Shown piece by piece: positions 18,611-27,374 of a stretch of DNA of 64,000 nt. The stretch lies in assembly GCA_945907065.1 (NCBI GenBank), contig CAMDSC010000009.1, positions 16,999 through 80,998 of the forward strand, written 5' to 3'. Every line of letters starts with the position of its first letter. Positions within the stretch are counted from its first letter, which is position 1. The translations under genes were made by a program, and so were the position numbers. Under the pieces are notes generated by a model. That model saw nothing but the letters and a program-made list of their open reading frames with translations. It was not told the DNA's origin and searched no databases. This DNA is from Chitinophaga pinensis. Lineage in GTDB: Bacteria; Bacteroidota; Bacteroidia; NS11-12g; UBA9320.

Positions 18611-19075
18611 TTATGGTTTGTATACTCCAAATTGCTTTTCTAAGACCAATTTTCGGTAAGCAAATATTTTTTGAAGGTATTTTTTACCAAATAAATGAAA
18701 GGCAATTACCCCAATAAATCCTAAAGGGAATTTTAAAGTCACATCATCGGTAATTTTGGTTCCTCCTTCTATTTCAGTTAGTAAATGCTTGTGTTGCCAA
18801 AAAGCAAAAGGCCCGGTAAGTTGTTTATCAATAAAATAATCAGGGGCTTTTACTTCCGTCATTTCTGATAAAAATGATGAAGGGAAAAGACCAAAAAGTT
18901 TAACAGTAATTTTTAAAACTTTACCTGTAAATATTGGTGTCAACCCATTTTCCGATTCCATTTTCATTTTCATTTTGGAATCGGTAAGTACCATTAAATT
19001 AGCTGGATTGGCGAAAAATTCCCAAGCTTGTTCCAAGGGAATTGGAAGATATTGTTCAGAATGAAAAGTGTGCAA
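18611..19075 (-). CDS. SRPBCC family (START-like) protein
   Basis: A 154-residue protein of the polyketide-cyclase/START-like fold, with YLPIPLEQAWEFFANPANL at its beginning and the ITDDVTLKFPLGF strand followed by the long C-terminal helix. Family members bind hydrophobic ligands; the ligand is unknown. The start appears to be a TTG immediately after the stop of the upstream lipoprotein gene (TAA then TTG at 19075). No ATG lies before the conserved first strand, so this rare start seems forced and implies coupling to the lipoprotein gene. Confidence 0.8.
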   Translation of the reverse strand: MHTFHSEQYLPIPLEQAWEFFANPANLMVLTDSKMKMKMESENGLTPIFTGKVLKITVKLFGLFPSSFLSEMTEVKAPDYFIDKQLTGPFAFWQHKHLLTEIEGGTKITDDVTLKFPLGFIGVIAFHLFGKKYLQKIFAYRKLVLEKQFGVYKP

Positions 19076-19699
19076 TTATTTTAAAGAATAACTTTTTAAT
19101 TCAGTTATGGAAGTAACTCCGGAATTAACGGCATCGCTTTTAATCAAACCTACCTTTGGAGCATAATAAGCATCGGCCATGTATCCTGAAATTGGAACTG
19201 TTAATTTTAAATGAACCACATTAGTATAGGTAGTGCTGTTTATGGTTTTGGTCAATCCGTTTTCTTTTACTTCATAATTATAAACCACCGCTGTACCACT
19301 TGGAGAAACAGTTGCACTCCATTTTTTACCAACCTCTGAGCTATCTTTTAAATAAACAAGTTCTTCATATCCTCCGGCAGTTTTGGCAATCAGTAAATAA
19401 TAATTACCATTTTTATAGGTGTAATAGTTGCTGGAAGTAGTCCCAAGTGTTGCAGAATGAAAAACTTTATAATTTTTTGTAAAAGCCAATTTGGTTGAGT
19501 CTATTACTGTTACAACTGCTGTGTTGGCAGAGCCATCGGTGCTATACTCCCAGGTTGAACCGGCATTAAGATTTAAATATTGGCCAGCTGTGGAAACCGG
19601 CACTGTATCAGAACTGCTGTCTTTACAAGCATTAAAGGTTAAGGCAGAAACAATGATTATTAATGACAAAAATAGTGTCTTGATTTTGTTTGAATTCAT
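19076..19699 (-). CDS. lipoprotein of unknown function
   Basis: A 207-residue lipoprotein with signal KTLFLSLIIIVSALTFNAC, lipid-anchored Cys near 25 and a Ser/Asp-rich linker. The mature part is beta-rich (GSTWEYSTDGS, ...YYTYKNGNYYLLIAKTAGG..., ...YYAPKVGLIKSD), like many Bacteroidota outer-membrane lipoproteins with a YYAPGVGLVK-type ending. Function is unknown. It is followed with no gap by the SRPBCC gene and preceded by a plausible promoter. Confidence 0.75.
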   Translation of the reverse strand: MNSNKIKTLFLSLIIIVSALTFNACKDSSSDTVPVSTAGQYLNLNAGSTWEYSTDGSANTAVVTVIDSTKLAFTKNYKVFHSATLGTTSSNYYTYKNGNYYLLIAKTAGGYEELVYLKDSSEVGKKWSATVSPSGTAVVYNYEVKENGLTKTINSTTYTNVVHLKLTVPISGYMADAYYAPKVGLIKSDAVNSGVTSITELKSYSLK

Positions 19700-19721
19700 G
19701 ATTTTTTTATTTCTTAGGGGT

Positions 19722-19754
19722 CAAATATAGTTAGCTATTTGCAAATTTTACAAA
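19722..19754 (-). promoter_or_regulatory. Bacteroidota-type promoter of the lipoprotein/SRPBCC operon
   Basis: On the minus strand TTTG (19754-19751), a 21-base spacer and TATATTTG (19729-19722) match the consensus. The predicted start of transcription lies about 15-17 bases before the ATG at 19699. Confidence 0.45.
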
Positions 19755-19886
19755 AGTATAGAATTGCAATAAATTTTTAGCGGCGCTATATTATACCGCT
19801 TCTAAATCAATTCGCTCCGTTTATCAATCCACTTTTAGCATTAAAAAATGTTGTTCTAACTTAGCATTAGATTTTAGAAAAGCAGA

Positions 19887-20456
19887 ATGGGAAAGATAAT
19901 AAATCAAGTAATTTTATTGGTAATGTTGGCTGGTTTCTCTTTGTCATCTTTTGCATATGGTGATGATGAAAAAAAAACAAATAGCAAAAAAAACAGTCAT
20001 CTAAATCCGTTTAATAAAAAGCACACTGCTAGCTCAAAAGACAAAGAAGACACCCTTGTTTACGACAAAGCTCTTGAGGATACTTTAACTTTTGGCGACG
20101 GAAAAAGCTCAGATGATACCCTGATTTTTGCGGATGATGAAAAACAAATGATGGGTAAACCAAATAATAACAATCAAGGTGATGGCCATGATTTTTTATT
20201 AACCAATTCATTTAAATCAATAGCTTTAACTTCTGTAATCTATCCTAATCCCTCGTTTGGAGAAGCCCGCCTGGAAATGGGTGCAGCAGATAACTCAACT
20301 ACTGAAATTATTGTAACCTCGCACGACGGAACCATTATAAAACGGGAGCATACCAAAGATACAAGTTATGAATTAACCAATTTGGCAGCCGGCAAATACA
20401 TTGTAACTATTAAAAACGGAAACCAAACAGTTCAAAAGCGACTATTTGTGAAATAA
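19887..20456 (+). CDS. secreted protein with T9SS type A sorting domain
   Basis: A 189-residue protein with a signal peptide (residues 1-24), a hydrophilic, Asp/Lys/Ser-rich low-complexity middle (about 25-110) and a C-terminal T9SS sorting domain of about 75 residues. The sorting domain shows VIYPNPSFGEARLEM, a central strand pair and the closing L-x-x-G-K-Y-I-V-T-I-K-x-G...V-x-K-R-L-F-V-K. The passenger part is almost absent, so this may be a small surface protein or little more than a carried sorting signal. It lies directly upstream of the degenerate kinase gene. Confidence 0.85.
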   Translation: MGKIINQVILLVMLAGFSLSSFAYGDDEKKTNSKKNSHLNPFNKKHTASSKDKEDTLVYDKALEDTLTFGDGKSSDDTLIFADDEKQMMGKPNNNNQGDGHDFLLTNSFKSIALTSVIYPNPSFGEARLEMGAADNSTTEIIVTSHDGTIIKREHTKDTSYELTNLAAGKYIVTIKNGNQTVQKRLFVK

Positions 20457-20471
20457 GTCTTATAATTGCGT

Positions 20472-21026
20472 ATGCAAGATGAGGCCCATACTTTACGTTC
20501 TTTGACGTTATTTGTGTCGTCACACTTTATGTTTAATGTACTTGGGAAATTACAATCTGAGATATTGAGCGGGGAAAAACGGGAAGCTGTTTCTACATTA
20601 ACCGATTATTCAAAACTACTTCGACAAGCCTGCTCTTTTGGCTCAAAAGAAAAAATTTCAATGGCCGAAGAGAAACAGTTTTTAGAAAACTATTTAAAAC
20701 TGGAAAAAGCACGATTTGGTGATAAACCCTTCTTGTATTCCATTATTGGGTTTGATACTGAGGTGGTTTTTATAGAACCTTTTATAATACAACCCTTTGT
20801 TGAATTGGCGCTACTCGGAAGTTTGGGCAGTGAAAACAATACTATAAATGTCATATTTGATGCTGCACAAAACTCCATTCGCATCGATTCTGTAATGCTA
20901 AACATGGAAATTCATGAAAAGCTTGCAGAAAAATGCGAAGTAGCCAATCAAAGGTTAAACTTTTTTAATCATTCGTTTCAAATTTCAGAAACAGAAAACC
21001 GATATTTACAAAAAATTTCATTATAA
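20472..21026 (+). CDS. degenerate LytS-type histidine kinase-like protein (probable pseudokinase)
   Basis: A 184-residue protein from the ATG at 20472 (MQDEAHTLRSL). It aligns with the His_kinase domain of LytS-like sensors: SSHFMFNVLGKL at 16-27 corresponds to the canonical NPHFLFNxLN, with His18 retained, and LENYLKLEKARFGD matches the following helix. The ATP-binding half is eroded. The canonical LQPxVENA is QPFVELA, losing the Mg-binding Asn (Leu112), and no DNGxG motif follows. There is no sensor domain. It is 9 bases from the T9SS gene and 2 bases from the SIMPL gene, so probably in one operon. Catalysis is unlikely; a binding role with LytTR regulators is a guess. Confidence 0.7.
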   Translation: MQDEAHTLRSLTLFVSSHFMFNVLGKLQSEILSGEKREAVSTLTDYSKLLRQACSFGSKEKISMAEEKQFLENYLKLEKARFGDKPFLYSIIGFDTEVVFIEPFIIQPFVELALLGSLGSENNTINVIFDAAQNSIRIDSVMLNMEIHEKLAEKCEVANQRLNFFNHSFQISETENRYLQKISL

Positions 21027-21028
21027 CT

Positions 21029-21763
21029 ATGAACCGTTCAAATCTAATAATTGCAGTAGTCTTAGGCATTTCATTCATTGTTGGAAGTTGGTTTATTAGC
21101 AATATGCTAAAAAAGAAAAACCAAACCAATGATGTAATTCTAGTTACCGGTTTGGCTGAAGAAAATTTCAGTTCTGACCTAATCGTTTGGACCGGCTCTT
21201 TCAATAGGGTTACCATGGATTTAAAAGAATCCTATAAACTTTTGAAAACCGATGAAAACCTTGTAAAAAACTACCTTGAAGAAAAAGGGATACGGAACAA
21301 TGAAATGGTTTTTTCATCGGTTTCCATCAATCAGGATTATGAATATGTAACCGAAGTGGGTGGCGGAAGCCACCGAGTTTTTAATGGGTATCGATTGGTT
21401 CAAACAGTGAGAGTAGAATCGAAAGATGTTCCTAAGATAGAAAAAATATCACGTGAAGTTACAGAACTTATTGATCGTGGGGTTGAACTAAACTCAGATG
21501 CTCCGGCTTACTATTATACCAAATTAGCAGATTTAAAAATAAAAATGATAGCCAATGCCACCAAAGATGCCCGCGAACGGGCCGAAAAAGTAGCAGAAAA
21601 CGCCAAGGCTAAACTTGGCCAGTTGCAACAAGCAGATATGGGTATATTCCAAATTACGGCACAAAATTCGTCAGAAGAATATTCTTGGGGAGGAACTTTA
21701 AATACAACTTCCAAAGAAAAAACAGCGTCTATTACCATGAAGTTAAAATTTTCAACCCATTAA
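21029..21763 (+). CDS. SIMPL domain-containing protein (DUF541)
   Basis: A 244-residue protein with one N-terminal membrane anchor (residues 4-25, LIIAVVLGISFIVGSWFIS) and a periplasmic SIMPL domain. Features include VTGLAEENFSSDLIVWTGSF, the NEMVFSSVSINQDYEYV strand pair and KDARERAEKVAENAKAKLGQL helix typical of the family (BP26/OMP28-like channel proteins). It is possibly involved in envelope stress or oligomeric channel formation, without a clear biochemical role. It sits 2 bases downstream of the degenerate LytS-like gene. Confidence 0.88.
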   Translation: MNRSNLIIAVVLGISFIVGSWFISNMLKKKNQTNDVILVTGLAEENFSSDLIVWTGSFNRVTMDLKESYKLLKTDENLVKNYLEEKGIRNNEMVFSSVSINQDYEYVTEVGGGSHRVFNGYRLVQTVRVESKDVPKIEKISREVTELIDRGVELNSDAPAYYYTKLADLKIKMIANATKDARERAEKVAENAKAKLGQLQQADMGIFQITAQNSSEEYSWGGTLNTTSKEKTASITMKLKFSTH

Positions 21764-21845
21764 CTCTTTATGTTTTAGCTAAAAGGAGGTGCAGATTGAA
21801 AACCGTTAAATTGTTGAAATGTTATCAGGTTTTTTATAATAATGT

Positions 21846-21881
21846 ATTAACCTAATAACAAATATCCATTAACCTAATAAC
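21846..21881. promoter_or_regulatory. perfect 14-bp direct repeat with 22-bp phasing upstream of a LytTR regulator
   Basis: ATTAACCTAATAAC occurs at 21846-21859 and again at 21868-21881, starting 22 bp apart, and the second copy ends 7 bases before the regulator ATG at 21889. On the minus strand each copy contains TAGGTTAAT, which differs at one position from the LytTR-type half-site WMMGTTNRK as I recall it. LytTR domains bind paired direct half-sites about two helical turns apart, so this is a candidate autoregulatory site. It could also be a chance AT-rich repeat. Confidence 0.55.
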
Positions 21882-21888
21882 CACACCC

Positions 21889-22629
21889 ATGATAACCGCA
21901 CTTATTGTAGACGACGAAGCAGCAAGCCGTAATGGTTTAGCACAGCTTATCAGCGAATTTATTCCTGAAGTGAAAGTAGTTGGAAAAGCAGATTCTGTTC
22001 GCAGTGCCATCGATCAAATAAATGCCCTAAACCCGGATATTGTTTTTTTGGATGTGGAAATGCCCGGCAAGGATGGGTTTGATTTAATACACGAAACCGA
22101 GCCGGCAGATTTTGAAGTAATATTTACCACAGCCCATGAGCAATATGCTTTAAAGGCTATCAAGGCCAGCGCCATTGATTATTTGCTAAAACCTATAAAT
22201 CCGGAAGAACTAGCAAATGCTGTAAAAAAGGTTCAAGAAAAAAAGGAATCGGGTAATAAAAAACTGGAAACCTTTATGAGCCATGTAGGCGATAAAAAAC
22301 GTGAGCCGCAATTGGCCATAAGTACCATGGAAGGTTTAATATTTATCAAACTTGCCAATATTCTGTATTGCCGTGGCGACGGAGCTTACACCTTTTTCTT
22401 TTTAAAAACCGGTGAAAAAATAATCGCTTCAAAAAACCTCAAAGAATTTGAAGGCATATTGTGTGAACATGGTTTTTTCAGAACTCATAAATCCTACATC
22501 ATACAATTGGCCGAAATGAAACGCTACATAAAAGGCGATGGTGGCCATGTAATCATGAGCAACGGTGAAACAGTGGATGTTTCAAAACGTCGAAAAGAAA
22601 GTTTTGTTCACGCTTTGGCTGAATTGTAA
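21889..22629 (+). CDS. LytTR-family response regulator 1
   Basis: A 246-residue response regulator. The receiver domain (1-120) has acidic pocket DDE at 8-10, phosphoacceptor Asp55 in VFLDVEMPG, Thr in FTTAHEQYALKA and Lys in LLKPINPEEL. A LytTR DNA-binding domain spans about 145-246 (IKLANILYCRGDGAYTFF, FRTHKSYIIQL, VSKRRKESF). It precedes the propeller sensor kinase gene by 44 bases and probably forms a two-component system with it. A 14-bp direct repeat lies just upstream. Confidence 0.93.
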   Translation: MITALIVDDEAASRNGLAQLISEFIPEVKVVGKADSVRSAIDQINALNPDIVFLDVEMPGKDGFDLIHETEPADFEVIFTTAHEQYALKAIKASAIDYLLKPINPEELANAVKKVQEKKESGNKKLETFMSHVGDKKREPQLAISTMEGLIFIKLANILYCRGDGAYTFFFLKTGEKIIASKNLKEFEGILCEHGFFRTHKSYIIQLAEMKRYIKGDGGHVIMSNGETVDVSKRRKESFVHALAEL

Positions 22630-22673
22630 AAATTTATAGTAATGGCTCATAAAATATCATTTACCCCAAGCTG

Positions 22674-25600
22674 ATGTTGACAAGAGCCATCCTGTTTTCT
22701 TTACTTCTATTTTTTGGGCAAATTTCACAAGCCCAAAAAGACCTCATACGGTTTCAAAATATTACCATTGACAATGGGCTGGCTCAAGGTTCCATTACCG
22801 GAATAGTGCATGGAAATGACCGGTATATTTGGATTGCCACAGCCGATGGACTTCACCGTTATGATGGCTATAACTTTAAAATTTATAGAAACGACCCTCA
22901 AAACAAACATTCACTGCCCGATAATTACATCAGTTGCTTGTTTGAAGACAGTAAAGGTAATTTGGTAATCGGATTGTTTAGTGGCGAAGTCTGTATTTTA
23001 AATAAAAACAGTTCAACGTTTAAAGAACTAAAAATAAATCAAGGCCAAAATCTGGAAACGGCCGATCCTGTAACCTGCATAAATGAAGACGGCAAAGGGA
23101 ATTACCTGATTGGTTATGATGGTGGTGGATTGGTAAAATATGACACAGCAAAACATCAAAGCAAAACCTTTAAAACAGAGCTCTCCGCTGAATTGAGAAG
23201 CAATACCATTAAGTGTATTATTAAAGACAACTATACCGGCAATTTTTGGATTGGCACTTCCATGGGATTGTATAAATACAATGCCAATATGGAATCAATT
23301 AAACAATTTAAAACAACCAGTAAATTAGATTCTCAAGGTATTACAACAGTTTTAACTCCTGAACCTGACAAAATTTTTATAGGAACTTATGGCCAAGGGC
23401 TTTATCAATATATCCGTGGTGGCGATTCGGCGGTAAGATTAAAATTGCCCAAAAGCAAAGGCACTCGTATTATTTCTTTTCTTAAAAAAACACCCAATCG
23501 CAACGAAATATGGATAGGAACTTCAGGAGGAATTTATAAATGGGAAGGGCCAAGTATTACCCTTTATACCAACAATCCACTGAACCCTGAAAGTTTGGTG
23601 GACAATAATACCCAAACAGCTACTATTGATAAATTTGGTTCATTGTGGGTTGGCACCATGAATGGATTAAGCCGATTTGACCGAAGACTTAAGCTTTTCA
23701 ATTTGTTTAGAGAATTTAAATGGAAAGACTCCTTGCTTAACAATGTTGTTTATTGCATTTATGAAGATCCTTCTCAAACAATATGGATGGGAACTCAAAG
23801 TTCGGGCATTATAAAATTTAACCCTGAAACTGAGGAAATAACGGCATGGCCTGTAATAACTGCTCCCGGCATTGAAACCAAAATGGTAAGATCAATTTAT
23901 AAAGACCGCTCAGGTCAGTTATGGATAGGCTCGCGCGATAAAGGATTGTTTAAATTTTACCCTGGACAAAACCATTTTGAACAAGTTAAAGGTGTGAAAG
24001 GTTATGAAATTAGCAGTATTACTGTTCGGTATATTTTTGAGGACAAGGCGGGTGTTTTATGGATTGGAACGGCCAATGGGCTTAATAAATACGACCGAAA
24101 AACCAACCATTTTGAAGTTTACAGAGCCGTTAAAGAATCTCCAAACAATAACAGTATTTATCAAATCGGTGAATCGGCTGATGGCCGTTTTCTTTATCTG
24201 GCTTGCTTTAGGGGAGGGTTTCAAATTTTTAACAAAGCGGATAAAACCTTTAAATTATTTACCACCAATTTACCTATTAAAAATAATATCGGAAAAAGCT
24301 ATGCCATGTGTTTTGAAATGCTTGGCAAAGACAGTGTAATGGTGGGAACCTATGGCGGCGGATTATGTATTATAAATGTTGAAACAGGCAAATCGCGAAG
24401 CATTACAGAAAAGCAAGGGTTAGCAAACAATTCGGTTTATGGAATTTTAAGACAAGGCGATATTTTTTGGCTTTCTACCAATAGGGGGCTATCAAGCTTT
24501 AATATTAGAAACAATTTTATTCGAAATTTTGGAATAAAAAACTATATCCAAAGCAATGAATACAATGAAGGTGCTTATTGCAAAACAAGTGATGGAACCT
24601 TTTATTTTGGGGGAGTAAACGGGTTTAATTATTTTAAACCTTCCAATTTCCCATCTGGCAATGAAACCTATAAAACAGAGATTACAGGAATAAAAAAAGG
24701 CGATGCCGAAGTTCCTTTTTTGACAGATAAAAAAGGAGAACGGTTTATAAAACTGAACTATAACGACAATCTTATTTCCTTTGAATTTGCTACCCTTAAT
24801 TTCATTTCAACCAATGCCAATCAGTATGCTTATAAATTAGAAGGCTTTGATGATAACTGGATAAAAGCCGGCAATCGCACCACGGCTTATTATACAAAGT
24901 TATCACCTGGTCATTATACTTTTCGAGTAAAGGCACTTGCTGCAGATTCTCTCTCCCAAAATCCGGGAGCCTTTATAAATATTATTATAGAACCTCCATT
25001 TTGGCAAACGTGGTGGTTTTATTCTATCATCGTTTTAATTATCGTAGGTATCGTTTATATGGTAATAAAATGGAGAACCAGTGTTATTAATAAAAACTAC
25101 AGTCATAAGCTTGCCGAGTTGGAACTAAAGGCTTTACGAAGCCAAATGAATCCTCATTTTATTTTCAATTCGCTTAATAGTATTCAGTATTTTATACTTA
25201 AAAAAGAACCAAAGGATGCCTATAATTATTTAACAAAATTTAGCAGCTTGATGCGCATGATACTTCAAAATTCTAAACACAAGTCTATTAGCCTGCAAGC
25301 GGAACACGATTGGCTAAAAACGTATTTGGAACTTGAAAATTTGAGGATGGAAAACACACTGGATTTTAGTATTACCATTGATAAAAAATTACATCCTGAT
25401 AGAATTTATGTGCCTACAATGGTATTGCAACCCTATGTAGAAAATGCGGTTATTCATGGTTTATTACCCAAGCAAGGAGGCCGAAAACTTACCATTGAAA
25501 TACTAGCCGAAGGACAAAACCTGAAATGTATTATTACCGACAATGGCATTGGCCGAACATCATCACACGAACTTAATAAAACACGCCTAAAACATCATGA

Positions 25601-25769
25601 AAGCACCGCCATGAATCTTACCAAAGACCGCTTGGCAATACTGAATATTGAAACCGGAAATGGTGTAGGACCCAATGTTATAGATATGTTTGACGAACAC
25701 GGAAATTCAATTGGAACCAAAGTGGAGTTGATATTACCTTTGATTATTCAAAATGATGGGGCGAATTAA
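22674..25769 (+). CDS. two-component regulator propeller sensor histidine kinase (LytS type)
   Basis: A 1031-residue membrane sensor. A signal peptide (1-20) leads into a long periplasmic part made of repeated Reg_prop blades (YIWIATADGLHRYDGYNF, IWIGTSGGIYKW, LWIGSRDKGLFKF and others), forming one or two beta-propellers to about 680. A Y_Y_Y domain (about 690-770) and one TM helix (about 782-802) follow, then a LytS-type kinase domain with phosphoacceptor His828 in NPHFIFNSLNSIQ, N-box LQPYVENAVIHG and DNGIG. It lacks the receiver and AraC domains of hybrid two-component systems. It is flanked by two LytTR regulators; the ligand is unknown. Confidence 0.95.
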   Translation: MLTRAILFSLLLFFGQISQAQKDLIRFQNITIDNGLAQGSITGIVHGNDRYIWIATADGLHRYDGYNFKIYRNDPQNKHSLPDNYISCLFEDSKGNLVIGLFSGEVCILNKNSSTFKELKINQGQNLETADPVTCINEDGKGNYLIGYDGGGLVKYDTAKHQSKTFKTELSAELRSNTIKCIIKDNYTGNFWIGTSMGLYKYNANMESIKQFKTTSKLDSQGITTVLTPEPDKIFIGTYGQGLYQYIRGGDSAVRLKLPKSKGTRIISFLKKTPNRNEIWIGTSGGIYKWEGPSITLYTNNPLNPESLVDNNTQTATIDKFGSLWVGTMNGLSRFDRRLKLFNLFREFKWKDSLLNNVVYCIYEDPSQTIWMGTQSSGIIKFNPETEEITAWPVITAPGIETKMVRSIYKDRSGQLWIGSRDKGLFKFYPGQNHFEQVKGVKGYEISSITVRYIFEDKAGVLWIGTANGLNKYDRKTNHFEVYRAVKESPNNNSIYQIGESADGRFLYLACFRGGFQIFNKADKTFKLFTTNLPIKNNIGKSYAMCFEMLGKDSVMVGTYGGGLCIINVETGKSRSITEKQGLANNSVYGILRQGDIFWLSTNRGLSSFNIRNNFIRNFGIKNYIQSNEYNEGAYCKTSDGTFYFGGVNGFNYFKPSNFPSGNETYKTEITGIKKGDAEVPFLTDKKGERFIKLNYNDNLISFEFATLNFISTNANQYAYKLEGFDDNWIKAGNRTTAYYTKLSPGHYTFRVKALAADSLSQNPGAFINIIIEPPFWQTWWFYSIIVLIIVGIVYMVIKWRTSVINKNYSHKLAELELKALRSQMNPHFIFNSLNSIQYFILKKEPKDAYNYLTKFSSLMRMILQNSKHKSISLQAEHDWLKTYLELENLRMENTLDFSITIDKKLHPDRIYVPTMVLQPYVENAVIHGLLPKQGGRKLTIEILAEGQNLKCIITDNGIGRTSSHELNKTRLKHHESTAMNLTKDRLAILNIETGNGVGPNVIDMFDEHGNSIGTKVELILPLIIQNDGAN

Positions 25770-25787
25770 GAATAAAAAGAACAGCGA

Positions 25788-25852
25788 GGCGCGAAGTTCA
25801 TGGAGAGATGCTAAGAGTATTCAGGTCTCTCTGTATTCTCTTTGCCTCTGCT
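25788..25852. repeat. intergenic element resembling a dispersed GCAGAGGC-type repeat
   Basis: The stretch between the sensor gene and the second regulator reads, on the minus strand, GCAGAGGCAAAGAGAATACA followed later by CTTCGCGCCTCGCTG. It is less AT-rich than nearby gaps and resembles short dispersed intergenic repeats I have seen in many Bacteroidota genomes. Only one copy is in the window, so the call is weak. Confidence 0.3.
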
Positions 25853-25874
25853 TTAAAATCAAGACCTTTAGCCA

Positions 25875-26600
25875 ATGAGAAGAGCAGTAATAGTAGACGA
25901 CGAACCCAAAAGTATTGAAGTATTAAAAACACTAGTCGAATGTTTTATTGAAGGGATTGAAATAGTTGGCACTGCCAATGATATTGAAACAGCTATTCAG
26001 GTTATAGAAAACACAAAACCCGACATTGCTTTTTTGGATATTACCCTTAAAGAAGGAGATTCGTTTCAAATACTAAAAAGGCTTAAAAAAATAGATTTTG
26101 ATGTGGTTTTTATAACCGCTTATGATGAATATACCACCCGAGCCTTGAGCTATTCGGGCATTCATTGTTTATACAAACCCATTGATATTTCAGAGTTTGA
26201 AAATACCTTGGCTCAACTAAATACCAGAAGTGAACAAATGGGAGATGCCATCGAAATAGCCCGTCAACTGTTGCAAAGCAAGTTTACCCAAATACCTGTG
26301 ATTACCGAGAAAGGCTTACTTTACATTACTCCTGAGCAAATAAATTATATGGAATCTCATAATGGTGGAAGTCAAATTTATTTTAATGATTTTAAACGTT
26401 TGGTTACCAATAAACCTTTGGCTGATTTAGCCGCGGTAATGGAAAACAGCTCGTTTTCATTAATCCGAAACGACCTTTTAATTAATCTTAAAAATATTGT
26501 AGTTGAAAAAACCAAACCCGGCAAAGTCATTTTCAGTTCGGGTGCTGAACTACGAATGGAACCCGAAGAAGTAAATAAATTATTGAGAATGCTTGGTTAG
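25875..26600 (+). CDS. LytTR-family response regulator 2
   Basis: A 241-residue response regulator with receiver domain (1-120; VDDE at 7-10, phosphoacceptor Asp55 in AFLDITLKEGD, Thr in FITAYDEYTT, Lys in LYKPIDISEF) and a LytTR domain (about 138-241; ITPEQINYMESHNGGSQIYF, SLIRNDLLINLKNI). It is a diverged relative of the regulator at 21889 and follows the propeller sensor by about 105 bases. Either one sensor drives two regulators or this one pairs with another LytS kinase. Confidence 0.92.
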   Translation: MRRAVIVDDEPKSIEVLKTLVECFIEGIEIVGTANDIETAIQVIENTKPDIAFLDITLKEGDSFQILKRLKKIDFDVVFITAYDEYTTRALSYSGIHCLYKPIDISEFENTLAQLNTRSEQMGDAIEIARQLLQSKFTQIPVITEKGLLYITPEQINYMESHNGGSQIYFNDFKRLVTNKPLADLAAVMENSSFSLIRNDLLINLKNIVVEKTKPGKVIFSSGAELRMEPEEVNKLLRMLG

Positions 26601-26742
26601 ATATTTGATTTTTAGTTCAGAGTACAAAGAAATCTCACATGGCGTACCTCGGTACTCAAAGTCTCATATATCTGTTCTCTCTAAAAATTTATTAACAGAT
26701 TCATTCATTCAAATTCATTTCATTTAATTTCCCAAAAAATTA

Positions 26743-27297
26743 ATGGCTCAAATGAAGATTATTGGTATTACAGGAACTTTGGGGGCAGGCAAGGGAACCA
26801 TAGTGGATTACTTAACCACCCATCATGGGTTTAAACACTTTTCGGTTAGGGGCTATTTAATAAAAATAATTAACCAAAAGGGTATGGAAGTGAACCGCGA
26901 CAGCATGGTAGCTATAGCCAATGAACTTAGAGCGACTAATAGCCCAAGTTTTATTGCCGAAGAATTATTTAAAGAAGCAATGGAAAGCGGCCAAAATTGC
27001 ATTATTGAAAGCATCAGAACCCTCGGGGAGGTAAATGCCCTAAAGGCCAAAGGCAATTTCAGTTTATTTGCTGTAGATGCCAACCGCAAACTGCGCTATG
27101 AGCGGATTGTAGAACGAGCCTCAGAAACCGATAGAATATCCTTCGACACCTTTGTAGAAAATGAAGAACGGGAAATGAACTCCATCGACCCAAACAAACA
27201 AAATATAGCGGCTTGCATGATATTGGCGGATTATACATTTACCAACGATGGCAGCCTTGAGAAGTTGTATAAGGATATAGATTTAGTATTGGGGTAG
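26743..27297 (+). CDS. nucleotide/nucleoside-monophosphate kinase-like P-loop protein
   Basis: A 184-residue P-loop kinase of the dephospho-CoA-kinase/nucleotide kinase superfamily. Walker A is GITGTLGAGKGT at residues 7-18, with a lid-like segment RYERIVERASETDR near 110-125. ATG codons at 26743 and 26752 are both possible starts. The dCMP deaminase gene follows after 77 bases, which suggests a role in deoxynucleotide metabolism, for example phosphorylating a dNMP. That role is inferred from context, and coenzyme A synthesis is not excluded. Confidence 0.72.
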   Translation: MAQMKIIGITGTLGAGKGTIVDYLTTHHGFKHFSVRGYLIKIINQKGMEVNRDSMVAIANELRATNSPSFIAEELFKEAMESGQNCIIESIRTLGEVNALKAKGNFSLFAVDANRKLRYERIVERASETDRISFDTFVENEEREMNSIDPNKQNIAACMILADYTFTNDGSLEKLYKDIDLVLG

Positions 27298-27374
27298 GGA
27301 AAATAAAAATTTGAAATGTATCTACTTGAAATTTCAAGTTTGCAATTCAAACTTAATTAGCAAAAAACAAAACA

